From NCBI RefSeq assembly GCF_003693445.1, contig NZ_RFAR01000026.1, forward strand, positions 1-64,000: a stretch of DNA of 64,000 nt, in the 5' to 3' direction. The DNA is from Aquitalea palustris (GTDB lineage Bacteria > Pseudomonadota > Gammaproteobacteria > Burkholderiales > Chromobacteriaceae). The notes under the pieces are model-generated. The model ran no database searches, was not told the origin of the DNA, and was given only the letters and a program-made list of their open reading frames with translations. Shown in pieces: positions 33,411-42,476 of this stretch (position 1 is the first letter of the stretch; each line of letters begins with the position of its first letter). Position numbers and translations under genes: made by a program.

Positions 33411-35102
33411 TTAACCCTCGGCGCAGCGCATGATGGCGCGGTCGTTGGGCAGGCTCAGGCAGTGTCTGAGGTCGCGCTGCGGGCCGGGCAGGGCATGGTG
33501 GGTGGGGGCCGCTTTGCTTGGCTCGGCCTTGTTGGCCACTACGGCGGCGGCGGGTGCTGGGCTGCTGTTGGTGCTTGCCGGTGCCGCCTGGGGGGCTGCC
33601 GGGGCAGCGGGTGGCGCTGGCGCGATGGCTGCAGCAGCGGACGGGGCTGTTGTCGCGGACGGGGTTGCCATGGCCGGTGCGACAGGGGCCGGTGCGGCGG
33701 GAGCCGGCTGAACCGGTGCGCCGTTCATGCCACTCATGCTGGCCATGGCTGCCGGCAGATTGAGTGGCTGGCCGTTGGCCTTGATGCCGCTGCTGTCGAT
33801 CTGCAGGCTGCTGCTGATGAACTTGCCATCGTCCTTGATCAGCCCCTGTGCTTGCCATTGTGCGAGCATGACATCGGCGCTTGCCCTTGCCTGGGCGGTT
33901 TGTCCGGGGCCGCCGCTACGGGGCAGCAGGCCGTCGAGCAGGCTGCGCTCCAGTGTCATGCCGGCTTGCAGACTGCTGCGGCGTTGCCCTTGTGCGGCCA
34001 GCCAGGCCAGGGTGATGTCGCCCGGTTTGACGCCAGATCCATCGAAAGCGATGGTGAAGTTGGCCTTGAAGCTGCCCTGTGGCATGTGGAAGGACAGGCG
34101 GTCCAGTTTGAAATTGGGGGATTGGGCCAGGAAGCCGCCCATGTATTTGTAGACCAGCGCCATCGACGCCTGCTGCATGGCGGCCGGGTTGGCGCGCAGG
34201 TCGGCACGGTTGTTCAGTGCCAGTGCTTCGGTTTGCCAGGCGGTCAGCGTCTGTTTGTGCAGATTGTTGTAGCTGAAGTCGGCATCGATATTGTCCTGCT
34301 GGATGGGCGGTAGTCCGGGGGGCATCAGCTTGAGGCTGGACAGGTGAGTGCGGTAGCTGATGTCGACATTGCCAGCCTTGTCTTGCACGGCAATATCCAG
34401 ATGGGCGGGGCCAAGCTGGGCCAGTGGCATGTTGTTGCTCTGCAGGCTGGCGCTATCGAATTGCTGTGTCAGCTGCGAGGCCCACGGTTCTTGCGGTGTG
34501 CTGAAGGCGGCCAGGCTGCCATTGAGCTTGAGATTGACCAGGCTCAGCCTGATGTCGCCAGCCGCCGGAACGGCAGCGCGGTAGCTGATATCCGGCAGGG
34601 TCAGGTCGTAGCTGACCGGCTGCCCTGGCTGGCTGCGCGCGCTGCCCTTGATGCTGAAGGTGAGGGCGCCTGCCGGGCTGCCCAGCGTGATGTCCTGCCC
34701 GGAGAAGTGGCTGCTGGTGCTGCCGTCGGTGGCGCGGATGGTGTCAATCTGCAGCGGTAGCGGCTGGCCGGGCTGGCCTTGGGCATCCAGCGGGGTAATG
34801 GTGGTATCGGTGCGCGTCCAGCGCACGAAAGGCAGGGGAAACTGGTTGATGTGGTAGTCCAGCTGGAATACCTGCAGCTGGCCGCCCAGTGGCAATTTCA
34901 GCTGGGCACGGGCGCTGGAGCTGAACCAGCCGCGATCAAACTGCTGCAGGCTGAGCAAGGATCCCGCGCTGCTGTTGCCCAGCGCGGCAAAGTCGCTGCG
35001 CATCTTGTCTTCGCTACGCATGCCGACAATGCCGGGGGCGATGGCGCACCATCCTGCTACGGCCAGCGCCAGTGTGGCGGCGGCTCCTGTGATCAGCTTC
35101 AT
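33411..35102 (-). CDS. DUF945 (YdgA-like) family protein
   Basis: 563 residues. An N-terminal hydrophobic segment (LITGAAATLALAVAGWCAIA) anchors or exports it, followed by the DUF945 pattern SLQQFDRGWFSSSARAQLKL and repeated beta-rich segments. A long Ala/Pro-rich stretch lies at about 470-535 (APAPVAPAMATPSATTAPSA), then a short cysteine-containing tail (DLRHCLSLPNDRAIMRCAEG). YdgA-type proteins are periplasm-facing inner-membrane proteins of unknown function. The Ala/Pro region looks like an extra linker not usual for YdgA. It is the first chromosomal gene to the right of the element, with its own terminator. Confidence 0.82.
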   Translation of the reverse strand: MKLITGAAATLALAVAGWCAIAPGIVGMRSEDKMRSDFAALGNSSAGSLLSLQQFDRGWFSSSARAQLKLPLGGQLQVFQLDYHINQFPLPFVRWTRTDTTITPLDAQGQPGQPLPLQIDTIRATDGSTSSHFSGQDITLGSPAGALTFSIKGSARSQPGQPVSYDLTLPDISYRAAVPAAGDIRLSLVNLKLNGSLAAFSTPQEPWASQLTQQFDSASLQSNNMPLAQLGPAHLDIAVQDKAGNVDISYRTHLSSLKLMPPGLPPIQQDNIDADFSYNNLHKQTLTAWQTEALALNNRADLRANPAAMQQASMALVYKYMGGFLAQSPNFKLDRLSFHMPQGSFKANFTIAFDGSGVKPGDITLAWLAAQGQRRSSLQAGMTLERSLLDGLLPRSGGPGQTAQARASADVMLAQWQAQGLIKDDGKFISSSLQIDSSGIKANGQPLNLPAAMASMSGMNGAPVQPAPAAPAPVAPAMATPSATTAPSAAAAIAPAPPAAPAAPQAAPASTNSSPAPAAAVVANKAEPSKAAPTHHALPGPQRDLRHCLSLPNDRAIMRCAEG

Positions 35103-35301
35103 GTTTTCTCCCTGCAGCAGTGGATGCTGGCTGCCTTGTCGGCTTATGCCGACAGACTAACAGGGCTGCTGGCGGACGGCCAGTCTGCCAGCTTGTTGCG
35201 TGGGCCATGTTTGTCATGCCGGGAAAACCCGAGTGTTTTTCTTCGGTATCCAAGGCAGAATGGCAGCTGGCGTGTGGCCTATCTACTGTGGAGTTGTTTT
35301 T

Positions 35302-36072
35302 ATGTCTACCTTGTCCCTGCCGCTTCCCCTGCTGGCACTGATTGCTGCCGCAGGCTTGTATGCAGGCATCCAGAACGCGCTGGCCGGTGGTGGTTCTTTC
35401 ATTACCTTTCCCGCCTTGTTATTGGCCGGGCTGAATCCGCTGGCAGCCAATATGAGCAGTACCATCGCGCTGTTTCCCAGTCAGATCACCTCGGCGCTGG
35501 CCGGGCGCAAGCTGGTGGGCGGGGTAGGGCCAGTGCCGTTTCGGCAGCTGTTTGTGGTCAGCCTGATTGGCGGTGTGCTGGGGGCGGTGTTATTGCTGTC
35601 GACGCCGGTGAGCATCTTTACCCGGCTGGTACCCTGGCTGGTGTTGTTTGCCACCAGCGTGTTTGCCTGGGGCAGTTTTCGCCGCAAGCCGGTGGTGGAC
35701 CCGGATGCGCCGCCGCGTCATCTGCCCACCCCCTTGCTCTTGCTGATTCAGGGGGCAATTGCCGTTTATGGCGGTTATTTTGGCGGTGGTATCGGGTTTC
35801 TGATGCTGGCAGCGCTGACCATTGCCGGTCAGCAGGTGCGGATGGCCACGGCCACCAAGAATGCACTGGCCATGACCATGAACGCCTCGGCCGTGGCGAT
35901 CTTTGCCTTTTCTCCGCTGATCAACTGGTCGGCAGTGTTGGCGCTGGGCGCCGGTGGTATTGCCGGTGGCGTGGTGGGCGGCTGGCTGATGCACCGCCTG
36001 CCGGAGCGGCAGTTGCGCGGCTTTGTGGTGGTGGTGGGAACCGTACTGACAATATGGCTGTTTGTGCGCTAA
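35302..36072 (+). CDS. TauE/SafE family sulfite exporter-like permease
   Basis: 256 residues from ATG 35302; the frame is open back to 35200, but GGAG with fitting spacing precedes this ATG. About eight hydrophobic segments occur. The family signatures are GLYAGIQNALAGGGSFITFP near the N-terminus and the related repeat AVYGGYFGGGIGFLMLAALT in the second half, followed by TKNALAMTMNASAVAIF. Members export sulfite, sulfoacetate or other small organic anions. The substrate cannot be told here and neighbours give no clue. Transcribed alone, divergent from the DUF945 gene. Confidence 0.88.
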   Translation: MSTLSLPLPLLALIAAAGLYAGIQNALAGGGSFITFPALLLAGLNPLAANMSSTIALFPSQITSALAGRKLVGGVGPVPFRQLFVVSLIGGVLGAVLLLSTPVSIFTRLVPWLVLFATSVFAWGSFRRKPVVDPDAPPRHLPTPLLLLIQGAIAVYGGYFGGGIGFLMLAALTIAGQQVRMATATKNALAMTMNASAVAIFAFSPLINWSAVLALGAGGIAGGVVGGWLMHRLPERQLRGFVVVVGTVLTIWLFVR

Positions 36073-36184
36073 ACCCGGCGTATGCTGTGACCACTGTAGA
36101 AGTTGCTGGCTTGCCGGCTTGAGTATTGATATATTCCGCCTTTGATTAAATTGTTTGTTTAAAATAACTCAGGGTTATTTTGAT

Positions 36185-36967
36185 ATGAAAAAGATTCTGC
36201 TGGCTACCCTTATCGCCACCTTTGCTGGCCACGCCCTGGCGGCGGACCTGCTGGACACCGTGAAACAGCGCGGTACGCTGAAAATTGCCGTGGAAGGGAC
36301 CTATCCGCCCTTTACCTTCAAGGATGCCAATCAGCAGCTCACTGGCTTTGATGTGGAAGTGGCTACCGAAGTGGCCAAGCGCCTGAAGGTCAAGCCGGAA
36401 TTCACCACCGGCGAGTGGAGCGGCCTCTTGGCCGGCCTGCAGGCTGGCAAGTTTGACGTAGTGGTCAACCAGGTGGGCATTACCGACAAGCGCAAGGAAA
36501 CTTTCGACTTTTCCCAGCCTTATACCTATTCCAGTGCCCAGCTGATCGTGCGCAAGAACGAGAGCCGCGTGTTCAAGTCGCTGGATGACCTGAAAGGCAA
36601 GAAGGTGGGCGTGGGCCAGGGCAGCAACTATGCCGACATGGTGAAGGCGGTGAATGGCATCGAGGTGAAGGTGTATCCGTCGGCACCGGAAAACCTGCAG
36701 GATCTGGCCACCGGCCGTATCGACGCCGCGCTCAACGACAGCCTGCTGATTCCGTTTGCCATCAAGCAAGCCAAGCTGCCCTTGAAGGCTGGCCATCCGG
36801 TGGGTGACATCACCACCATGGGCATTCCGTTTGCCAAGAACAATCCCAAGTTCAAGCAGGCAGTGGACAAGGCCTTGAATGACATGAAGGCCGATGGCAG
36901 CTTCAAGAAGATCTCGGTCAAGTGGTTCGGTATCGACGTATCCAAGGCGCCGACCGCTGCCAAGTAA
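36185..36967 (+). CDS. Amino-acid ABC transporter periplasmic binding protein
   Basis: 260 residues, SBP_bac_3 family. The signal peptide is MKKILLATLIATFAGHALA with cleavage before ADLL. Lobe signatures are RGTLKIAVEGTYPPFTFKD, LTGFDVEVATEVAKRL, VNQVGITDKRKETFDFSQPY and KKVGVGQGSNYADMV. This fits binding proteins for polar amino acids such as cystine, glutamine or histidine; TYPPFTFKD and NQVGITDKR are most like cystine or glutamate/glutamine binders. ATG 36185 is preferred to the in-frame ATG at 36155 because it begins the signal peptide. The permease follows after 113 bases. Confidence 0.9.
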   Translation: MKKILLATLIATFAGHALAADLLDTVKQRGTLKIAVEGTYPPFTFKDANQQLTGFDVEVATEVAKRLKVKPEFTTGEWSGLLAGLQAGKFDVVVNQVGITDKRKETFDFSQPYTYSSAQLIVRKNESRVFKSLDDLKGKKVGVGQGSNYADMVKAVNGIEVKVYPSAPENLQDLATGRIDAALNDSLLIPFAIKQAKLPLKAGHPVGDITTMGIPFAKNNPKFKQAVDKALNDMKADGSFKKISVKWFGIDVSKAPTAAK

Positions 36968-37080
36968 GCGGGTCTGGCCCTCTGCGGGCATCGTGTTTTA
37001 CCGTCAGTACCATTAGAATGTGCTGATTACTGCGCCCCTGCCAGTCAGGGGCGCAGCTGTTTCTGAATGGGGATGAATGC

Positions 37081-37740
37081 ATGGAATGGGCAGGACTGAT
37101 CGAGGCCGCCTTGCCGGTGATGCTCAAGGGCGCGCTGTATACACTGCTGTTTGCGGTGGTGGCCATGGTGCTGGGTTTGCTGCTGGGCTTTGTGGTGGCT
37201 CTGCTGCGGGTGGGCAAGGTGCCGGTGCTGTCGCAGCTGGTGGCTTTTTACGTGAGCGCCATGCGTGGTACGCCGCTGCTGGTGCAGATTTTCGTGATTT
37301 ATTACGGCTTGCCGGGCATCGGCATCGAACTGGAGCCGGTACCTGCCGGCGTGCTGGCGCTGACACTGAATGTGGCGGCCTATCTGTCGGAAAGCCTGCG
37401 TGGCGGTATCGCCGGGGTGGAGCGTGGCCAGTGGGATGCCGGCCTGTCGCTGGGCCTGAGCTGGTGGCAGACCATGCGCTATATCGTGGCACCGCAAGCC
37501 CTGCGCCTGTCGGTGCCCAGCCTGTCCAACTCGCTGATCAGCCTGATCAAGGACACCTCGCTGGTGTCGGTGATTACCGTGACCGAACTGATGCTGGCTA
37601 CCAAGGAAGTGATTGCCCAGACTTTCCAGCCCTTGCCGCTCTACCTGGGTGCGGCTGCCTTGTACTGGATGATGAGTGCCAGCTTCGAGCGCCTGCAAAA
37701 GCGGGTGGAGCGCAAGCTGGAGCTGGCGCACCAGCGTTGA
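37081..37740 (+). CDS. Amino-acid ABC transporter permease (HisM/GlnP type)
   Basis: 219 residues with about five membrane segments and the N-terminal HisMQ family layout (AALPVMLKGALYTLLFAVVA, SAMRGTPLLVQIFVIYYGLP). The EAA loop that contacts the ATPase is ESLRGGIAGVERGQWDAGLS, and SNSLISLIKDTSLVSVITVT is the following family signature. It pairs with the binding protein upstream to import an amino acid across the inner membrane. No ATPase gene follows: the next gene is on the other strand. The transporter must therefore use an ATPase encoded elsewhere. Confidence 0.92.
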   Translation: MEWAGLIEAALPVMLKGALYTLLFAVVAMVLGLLLGFVVALLRVGKVPVLSQLVAFYVSAMRGTPLLVQIFVIYYGLPGIGIELEPVPAGVLALTLNVAAYLSESLRGGIAGVERGQWDAGLSLGLSWWQTMRYIVAPQALRLSVPSLSNSLISLIKDTSLVSVITVTELMLATKEVIAQTFQPLPLYLGAAALYWMMSASFERLQKRVERKLELAHQR

Positions 37741-37758
37741 GCCAGTGCCGGCAGGGGG

Positions 37759-38154
37759 CTAGGACAGGTATTCGGAAATCTCGATCAGGTTGTGATCGGG
37801 GTCGCGTACATAGACCGAGTTGATCTTGCCGGTGGCACCGGTACGCAGCACCGGGCCTTCGATAATGGCAATCTGCCTGGCTTGTAGCTGCTGGATGACC
37901 TCGGCCAGCGGCAGCTCGGCGATAAAGCACAGGTCAAGCGCGCCAGGTGTGGGCAGCTGGGCCTTGGGTTCGAACTCCTTGCCCTGCACATGGATATTGA
38001 TCTTTTGCCGGCCAAAGCGCAGCGCCAGCCTTTCCACCGGTGGCGTGCCGCCGATGAAGCGTTCCAGCGTCATGCCCAGCCCATCGCAATAAAAAGCGAT
38101 GCACTCATCCAGGCGGGCGGTGGTCAGTACGATGTGGTCAATCGCGGCAATCAT
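37759..38154 (-). CDS. VOC (glyoxalase/bleomycin-resistance fold) family protein
   Basis: 131 residues from ATG 38154 (the upstream open frame is non-coding). Typical vicinal-oxygen-chelate repeats are present: IDHIVLTTARLDECIAFYCD with metal ligand H8, and the C-terminal INSVYVRDPDHNLIEISEYL with the ligand glutamate in LIEIS. The KINIHVQGKEFEP segment is common in virulence-protein/VOC subfamilies. Substrate unknown. It is convergent with the permease gene (18-base gap). Confidence 0.87.
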   Translation of the reverse strand: MIAAIDHIVLTTARLDECIAFYCDGLGMTLERFIGGTPPVERLALRFGRQKINIHVQGKEFEPKAQLPTPGALDLCFIAELPLAEVIQQLQARQIAIIEGPVLRTGATGKINSVYVRDPDHNLIEISEYLS

Positions 38155-38210
38155 GAAAGCTCCTGCGTGTTGGGCGCCAGCCGGGGCCGGCGCGCTAGCA
38201 GGCGCTGGGC

Positions 38211-39965
38211 TCAGGCGTGGCGGTACATATTGTCGATCAGGGCGCGGCAGCGTTCGCTGATTACCTTGCGCCGCAGCTTGAGTGTGGGGGCCAGTTCGCC
38301 GGCGTCCACGCACCAGGGCTTGTCCAGCAGGGAAAACTTCTTGATGTGCTCCCAGCTGCCGAAGTGCCGGTTGAAGCGTTTCACTTCGCGCTCGATCAGC
38401 TCGACGATGCGCGGATGCAGGCGCATCTCGCTATTGGTAGTGTAAGTGATGCCATGTTCCTGGCACCACTCCTGCAGCCGCTCATACAGGGGCACGATCA
38501 GGGCTGCGGCAAATTTTTGTCCGTCGCCCACCACCATGATCTGGTCGATATAGGCCGATTCCTTCAGCTTGTTTTCCAGCAATTGCGGGGCGATGTATTT
38601 GCCGTTGCTGGTCTTGAACATTTCCTTCTTGCGGTCGGTAATGCGCAGATAACCCTGCTCCAGTACGCCGATATCTCCGGTATGCAGCCAGCCATCTTGC
38701 ACGGTTGCGGCGGTGAGTGCCGGCTCCTTGTAATAGCCCACCATCACATTTGGCCCGCGCACCAGGATTTCACCATCATCAGCCAGTTTCAACTCCACGC
38801 CCTTGAGCGGAATGCCGACGCTGCCGATGCGTACGTCTTTTGCGACAAAGGGATTGGCGCTGATCACCGGCGCGGTTTCGCTCATGCCATAGCCTTCGGC
38901 CACGGCAATGCCGCTGGCCCACAGCAGGCGCGCCAGCCGTGGCTGTAATGCTGCCGAGCCGACATTCACCCAGCGCAGCTCGCCGCCCATGGCGGCACGC
39001 CACTTGCGGTAGACCAGCCGGTCGGCAATCGCGTGTTGCAGTGCAGCCAGGCCGCGTGGCGCTTGATCCGGCTGGTAGGCTTCGGCACGGCTAATCGCCC
39101 ACAGGTAGAGGCGACGGCGCCAGCCAGCCAGTTCCTTGGTTTTGCCCACCAGTTTTTCATGCACTTTTTCCAGCACGCGCGGTACTGCGCTGAAAGTATG
39201 CGGCCGTACTTCGTTCAGGCTGGTGGACAGGGTATCGACGCTGGCAAAATACACAGCGGTGCCGGTGAGCAGGTAATACAGCACGCCGGCGCGCTCGAAG
39301 ATATGCGACAGCGGCAGGAAACTCAGCGCCCGGCATTGGCCTGGCGGCAAGCGGGTGTGCTCGGCGGTGGCGATGACGGTGCTGACCACATTGCGGTGCG
39401 ACAACATCACACCTTTGGCGCGGCCTGTGGTGCCCGAGGTATAGATGATGGTGAACACGTCCTCGGCCCGGATGCTGCTGCGTAGCGCAGCCAGCTGGCG
39501 CAGATCGCCATGGCGGCCGGCCTCGCGCAGCTCGGTCCAGCATGGCAGCCCGGTCAGCGGGTTCAGCGCGTATAGCGGGCAGCTGCGTCCATCCAGCGCC
39601 TGCGCCAGCTTCTTGTACAAGGCAGCGCTGCCGACGAAGGCCAGCTTGACCTCGGCATGAGCCAGGATATAGCGTGCATCATCCAGCGTGCAGGTAGGGT
39701 AGAGCGGTACACTGATGGCCCCGATCTGTTGCAGGGCGAGATCGACAATGGTCCAGGCCGGGCAGTTGTCGGCGGCGATGGCTACTTTGTCACCGCGTAC
39801 CATGCCCAGTTGCAGCAGGCCCAGGCTGACGGCATTGACCGCCTCCATCACGTCGGCGCTGCTGAGCGACTGCCATTGCTGGCCGGTTTTGGCAGACAGG
39901 CAATCTGCGCGCGGCAGGGTTTCCAGTTGGTGAAAGAGAATGTCAAAAGCGCGTTCTAGCTTCAT
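38211..39965 (-). CDS. AMP-forming long-chain acyl-CoA ligase/synthetase
   Basis: 584 residues, ANL superfamily. Motif A5-like P-loop TIIYTSGTTGRAKGVMLSH is at about 172-190, the acyl-adenylate motif is GYGMSETAPVISANP, the hinge motif is LHTGDIGVLEQGYLRITDRK, and the late KTSNGKYIAPQLLENKLKES carries the catalytic C-terminal lysine region. It would activate a long-chain fatty acid to its CoA thioester. The length matches the FadD15/FACL type rather than E. coli FadD. ATG 39965 (MKLERAFDILFHQLE) is the natural start. Monocistronic by appearance. Confidence 0.92.
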   Translation of the reverse strand: MKLERAFDILFHQLETLPRADCLSAKTGQQWQSLSSADVMEAVNAVSLGLLQLGMVRGDKVAIAADNCPAWTIVDLALQQIGAISVPLYPTCTLDDARYILAHAEVKLAFVGSAALYKKLAQALDGRSCPLYALNPLTGLPCWTELREAGRHGDLRQLAALRSSIRAEDVFTIIYTSGTTGRAKGVMLSHRNVVSTVIATAEHTRLPPGQCRALSFLPLSHIFERAGVLYYLLTGTAVYFASVDTLSTSLNEVRPHTFSAVPRVLEKVHEKLVGKTKELAGWRRRLYLWAISRAEAYQPDQAPRGLAALQHAIADRLVYRKWRAAMGGELRWVNVGSAALQPRLARLLWASGIAVAEGYGMSETAPVISANPFVAKDVRIGSVGIPLKGVELKLADDGEILVRGPNVMVGYYKEPALTAATVQDGWLHTGDIGVLEQGYLRITDRKKEMFKTSNGKYIAPQLLENKLKESAYIDQIMVVGDGQKFAAALIVPLYERLQEWCQEHGITYTTNSEMRLHPRIVELIEREVKRFNRHFGSWEHIKKFSLLDKPWCVDAGELAPTLKLRRKVISERCRALIDNMYRHA

Positions 39966-40195
39966 TCGTACAGCCGTTTGAATCTGAAACGGCGAAAAAT
40001 AGCCCCAATCGCTGACGCTGTAAAGAAAATTGCGGCCGATTATTGGGAATAATCAAGAAAATGCCGGCAAGCTGCCGGGTTTTGCAGTGATCGTGCTTTT
40101 ATTCATGCCAGCGGTATGGTCTGCCCATGCGGGCCATTCCAGCCGTTGGCGGCGGGCTGCCGCAACATGCAGCAGCGAAAAATCAGGAATACATC

Positions 40196-41341
40196 ATGAA
40201 ATTTGCCACCAAAACCATCCACTCCGGTCATGACAGCAGCCAGCACAGCCGCGCGGTGATGCCGCCGATCTACCAGACTTCGGTGTTCGAGTTTGCCGAA
40301 ATCGGCGAGCAACTGCCCTTTGCCTATGCCCGCACCGGCACGCCCACCCGCGCCGCGCTGGAAAGCTGCCTGGCCAGCCTGGAAAACGCCCAGCATGGCC
40401 TGGCTTTTGCCAGCGGTATGGCGGCCATCGATGCCGTGCTGCGTGCCACGCTCAAGCCGGGCGATGAAGTCATTGCCGTGGCCGACCTGTACGGCGGCGC
40501 CTACCGCCTGCTGACCAAGGTGATGGAGCCGGCCGGCATCACCGTGACCTTTGCCGACCTCACCGACACCGCCAATCTGGCTGCCATCATTAGCGAGCGC
40601 ACCAAGCTGCTGTGGCTGGAATCGCCCACCAACCCCTTGCTGAATCTTGTGGACATCAGCGCGCTGTCGGCGATTGCCCACCAGTATGGCTGCAAGGTGG
40701 CGGTGGACAGCACCTTCGCCACGCCTTATCTGCAAAATCCGCTGGATCTGGGGGCCGACATCGTGGTGCATTCCGCCACCAAATACCTGGGTGGCCACTC
40801 CGATGTGCTGCTGGGGCTGGTGGCCGTCAATGACCAGCAGCTGTTTACCGACATCAAGTTCATCCAGAACTCGGCCGGTGGCGTGCCGGGGCCGCAGGAT
40901 TGCTTCCTCACCCTGCGCGGCATCAAGACCCTGCACCTGCGCATGGATCGCCACTGCGACAATGCCGAGCAAGTGGCGGCCTTTTTGCAGGGCCACCCCA
41001 AGGTGGAAAAGGTGTTCTTCCCCGGCTTTGCCGACCATCCCGGCCATGAAATTGCCAAGCAGCAGATGCGCCGTTTTGGCGGCATCATCACCATCTGGCT
41101 GAAAGAAGACAGCCGCGCCGAAGCCAGCCGCGTCGCCAGCAAGCTGCAGCTGTTTGCCCTGGCCGAGTCTCTGGGTGGGGTGGAGTCGCTGGTCAATCAC
41201 AGCTACACCATGTCGCATGGCGGCATGCCGCCGGAACAGAAGGCCGCGCTGGGTATTCGCGAAGGTGGGCTGCGCCTGTCCATCGGCGTGGAAGACATCG
41301 AAGACATCCTGGCGGATCTGGCCCAGGCGCTGGCTGACTGA
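40196..41341 (+). CDS. Cys/Met-metabolism PLP enzyme (cystathionine gamma-synthase/gamma-lyase family)
   Basis: 381 residues from ATG 40196 (AGGA 7 bases upstream; the open frame from 40127 is longer). PLP-binding lysine is K196 in VVHSATKYLGGHSD, the cofactor-ring aspartate is D171 (AVDSTFATP), and the neighbour-subunit phosphate site is YAR at 44-46. Other family signatures are LESPTNPLL and SLGGVESLVNHS. It acts in trans-sulfuration, making or splitting cystathionine or a related thioether. Sequence alone does not separate MetB, CGL and methionine gamma-lyase types. Confidence 0.9.
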   Translation: MKFATKTIHSGHDSSQHSRAVMPPIYQTSVFEFAEIGEQLPFAYARTGTPTRAALESCLASLENAQHGLAFASGMAAIDAVLRATLKPGDEVIAVADLYGGAYRLLTKVMEPAGITVTFADLTDTANLAAIISERTKLLWLESPTNPLLNLVDISALSAIAHQYGCKVAVDSTFATPYLQNPLDLGADIVVHSATKYLGGHSDVLLGLVAVNDQQLFTDIKFIQNSAGGVPGPQDCFLTLRGIKTLHLRMDRHCDNAEQVAAFLQGHPKVEKVFFPGFADHPGHEIAKQQMRRFGGIITIWLKEDSRAEASRVASKLQLFALAESLGGVESLVNHSYTMSHGGMPPEQKAALGIREGGLRLSIGVEDIEDILADLAQALAD

Positions 41342-41442
41342 TGTGGTGGTGGGTAGCGGGCCGGATGCGGCTTGCTGCCCTTGGCTTGCCGCAGGCGGCC
41401 TGTTGCGCTAAATTACCCGAGTAAATTAATCAGGTATTCACC

Positions 41443-42222
41443 ATGGCCGCACCCGCAGAAGAAAAATTCACCCGCCAGACCATTCTTTCGCTGACCCGCT
41501 GGAGCGACAAGCTGCTCAGCTTCCGCCTGAGCCGCCCTGAATCCTGGCGCTTTGTTCCTGGCCAGTTTGCCCGGCTGGGTTTGCCACTGGAAAACGGCGG
41601 CATGGTGTGGCGTGCCTATTCAATGTGCTCGGCCAACTGGGACGAGTATCTGGAGTTCTTTTCCATCGTGGTGCCGGACGGCCTGTTTACCTCGCGCCTG
41701 GCGCGCTTGCAGCTGGGGGACGAGGTCCTGCTGGACAACAAGGCCAATGGCTTTTTCACGGTAGACCGCCTGCCCGATGGCGAAGACCTGTGGCTGCTGG
41801 CTACCGGCACTGGTCTCGCGCCCTATCTGTCCATCCTGCAGCAGCCGGAAGTGTGGCAGCGCTTTGCCCATATCGTGCTGGTGCATTGCGTACGCGAGGT
41901 GAGCGAACTGGCCTATCGCGAGGAAATTGCCGCCCTGCGCCAGCATCCCTTGTGGGCGGAGTGGGGTGAGCGCCTGCAGTATCTGCCAGTGGTGACGCGG
42001 GCGGCTGAGCCCGGCATGTTGCAGCAGCGCATTCCGGCCTTGCTGGCCAGTGGCGAACTGGCTGCGGCCGCCGGCCTGCCGCTGACCGTGGAGCGCTCCC
42101 GCTTCATGATCTGTGGTAATCCGGCCATGGTGGAGGACACCCACCGCCAGCTGATGAAAATGGGCTTCCGCCTGAGCCGGCTGAGCGCTCCGGGCCATCT
42201 GGTGCTGGAGAATGGCTGGTAA
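41443..42222 (+). CDS. fpr: Ferredoxin/flavodoxin-NADP+ reductase
   Basis: 259 residues. The FAD-binding signature is RAYSMCSA (57-64), and the NADP-binding glycine motif is LLATGTGLAPYLSIL. A late FMICGNPAMVEDTHRQLMKM is characteristic of bacterial FNRs, and the C-terminus ends in an aromatic tryptophan as in the E. coli-type subclass. It shuttles electrons between NADPH and ferredoxin or flavodoxin, often in oxidative-stress response or Fe-S assembly. It lies alone between the PLP enzyme gene and the AraC regulator. Confidence 0.92.
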   Translation: MAAPAEEKFTRQTILSLTRWSDKLLSFRLSRPESWRFVPGQFARLGLPLENGGMVWRAYSMCSANWDEYLEFFSIVVPDGLFTSRLARLQLGDEVLLDNKANGFFTVDRLPDGEDLWLLATGTGLAPYLSILQQPEVWQRFAHIVLVHCVREVSELAYREEIAALRQHPLWAEWGERLQYLPVVTRAAEPGMLQQRIPALLASGELAAAAGLPLTVERSRFMICGNPAMVEDTHRQLMKMGFRLSRLSAPGHLVLENGW

Positions 42223-42247
42223 GCATGGGGCTGGCTAATGGCCGGTC

Positions 42248-42275
42248 TTGACTTTGCTTAACATATTAATAATAT
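42248..42275 (+). promoter_or_regulatory. Probable sigma-70 promoter for the araC-type regulator leader
   Basis: TTGACT (42248-42253), a 16-base spacer and TAATAT (42270-42275) form a good -35/-10 pair 105 bases upstream of the leader ORF. GC-rich complementary segments (GCGGTG/CACCGC) lie in the transcribed leader. Confidence 0.55.
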
Positions 42276-42380
42276 GGAGCAAGGTCAGGCCCGGGCTACT
42301 TCCGCGTCTGGCAAGGCCGAGCGGTGATGACACCGCCGGCTGTACGGCCCCGCGCAAGAGGGCCACCCGGAGGAGAAACC

Positions 42381-42476
42381 ATGCACACCATTACCCACCG
42401 CGCCGGTCGGCTTGCGTGGCCGCCTGCCATGTGTCGTCCCGTATCTTGCCTGCCGTCAGCCGGGAGCCGCCGATGA
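42381..42476 (+). CDS. 31-residue leader ORF coupled to the AraC-type regulator
   Basis: ATG 42381 is preceded by a near-perfect ribosome-binding site (CGGAGGAGAAACC). It encodes 31 residues, starting MHTITHRAGRLAWPPAMCRP, and its TGA overlaps the regulator's ATG as ATGA. The strong site belongs to this ORF while the regulator has a lesser one, so translation of the regulator is probably coupled. The peptide itself has no recognisable feature. Confidence 0.55.
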   Translation: MHTITHRAGRLAWPPAMCRPVSCLPSAGSRR

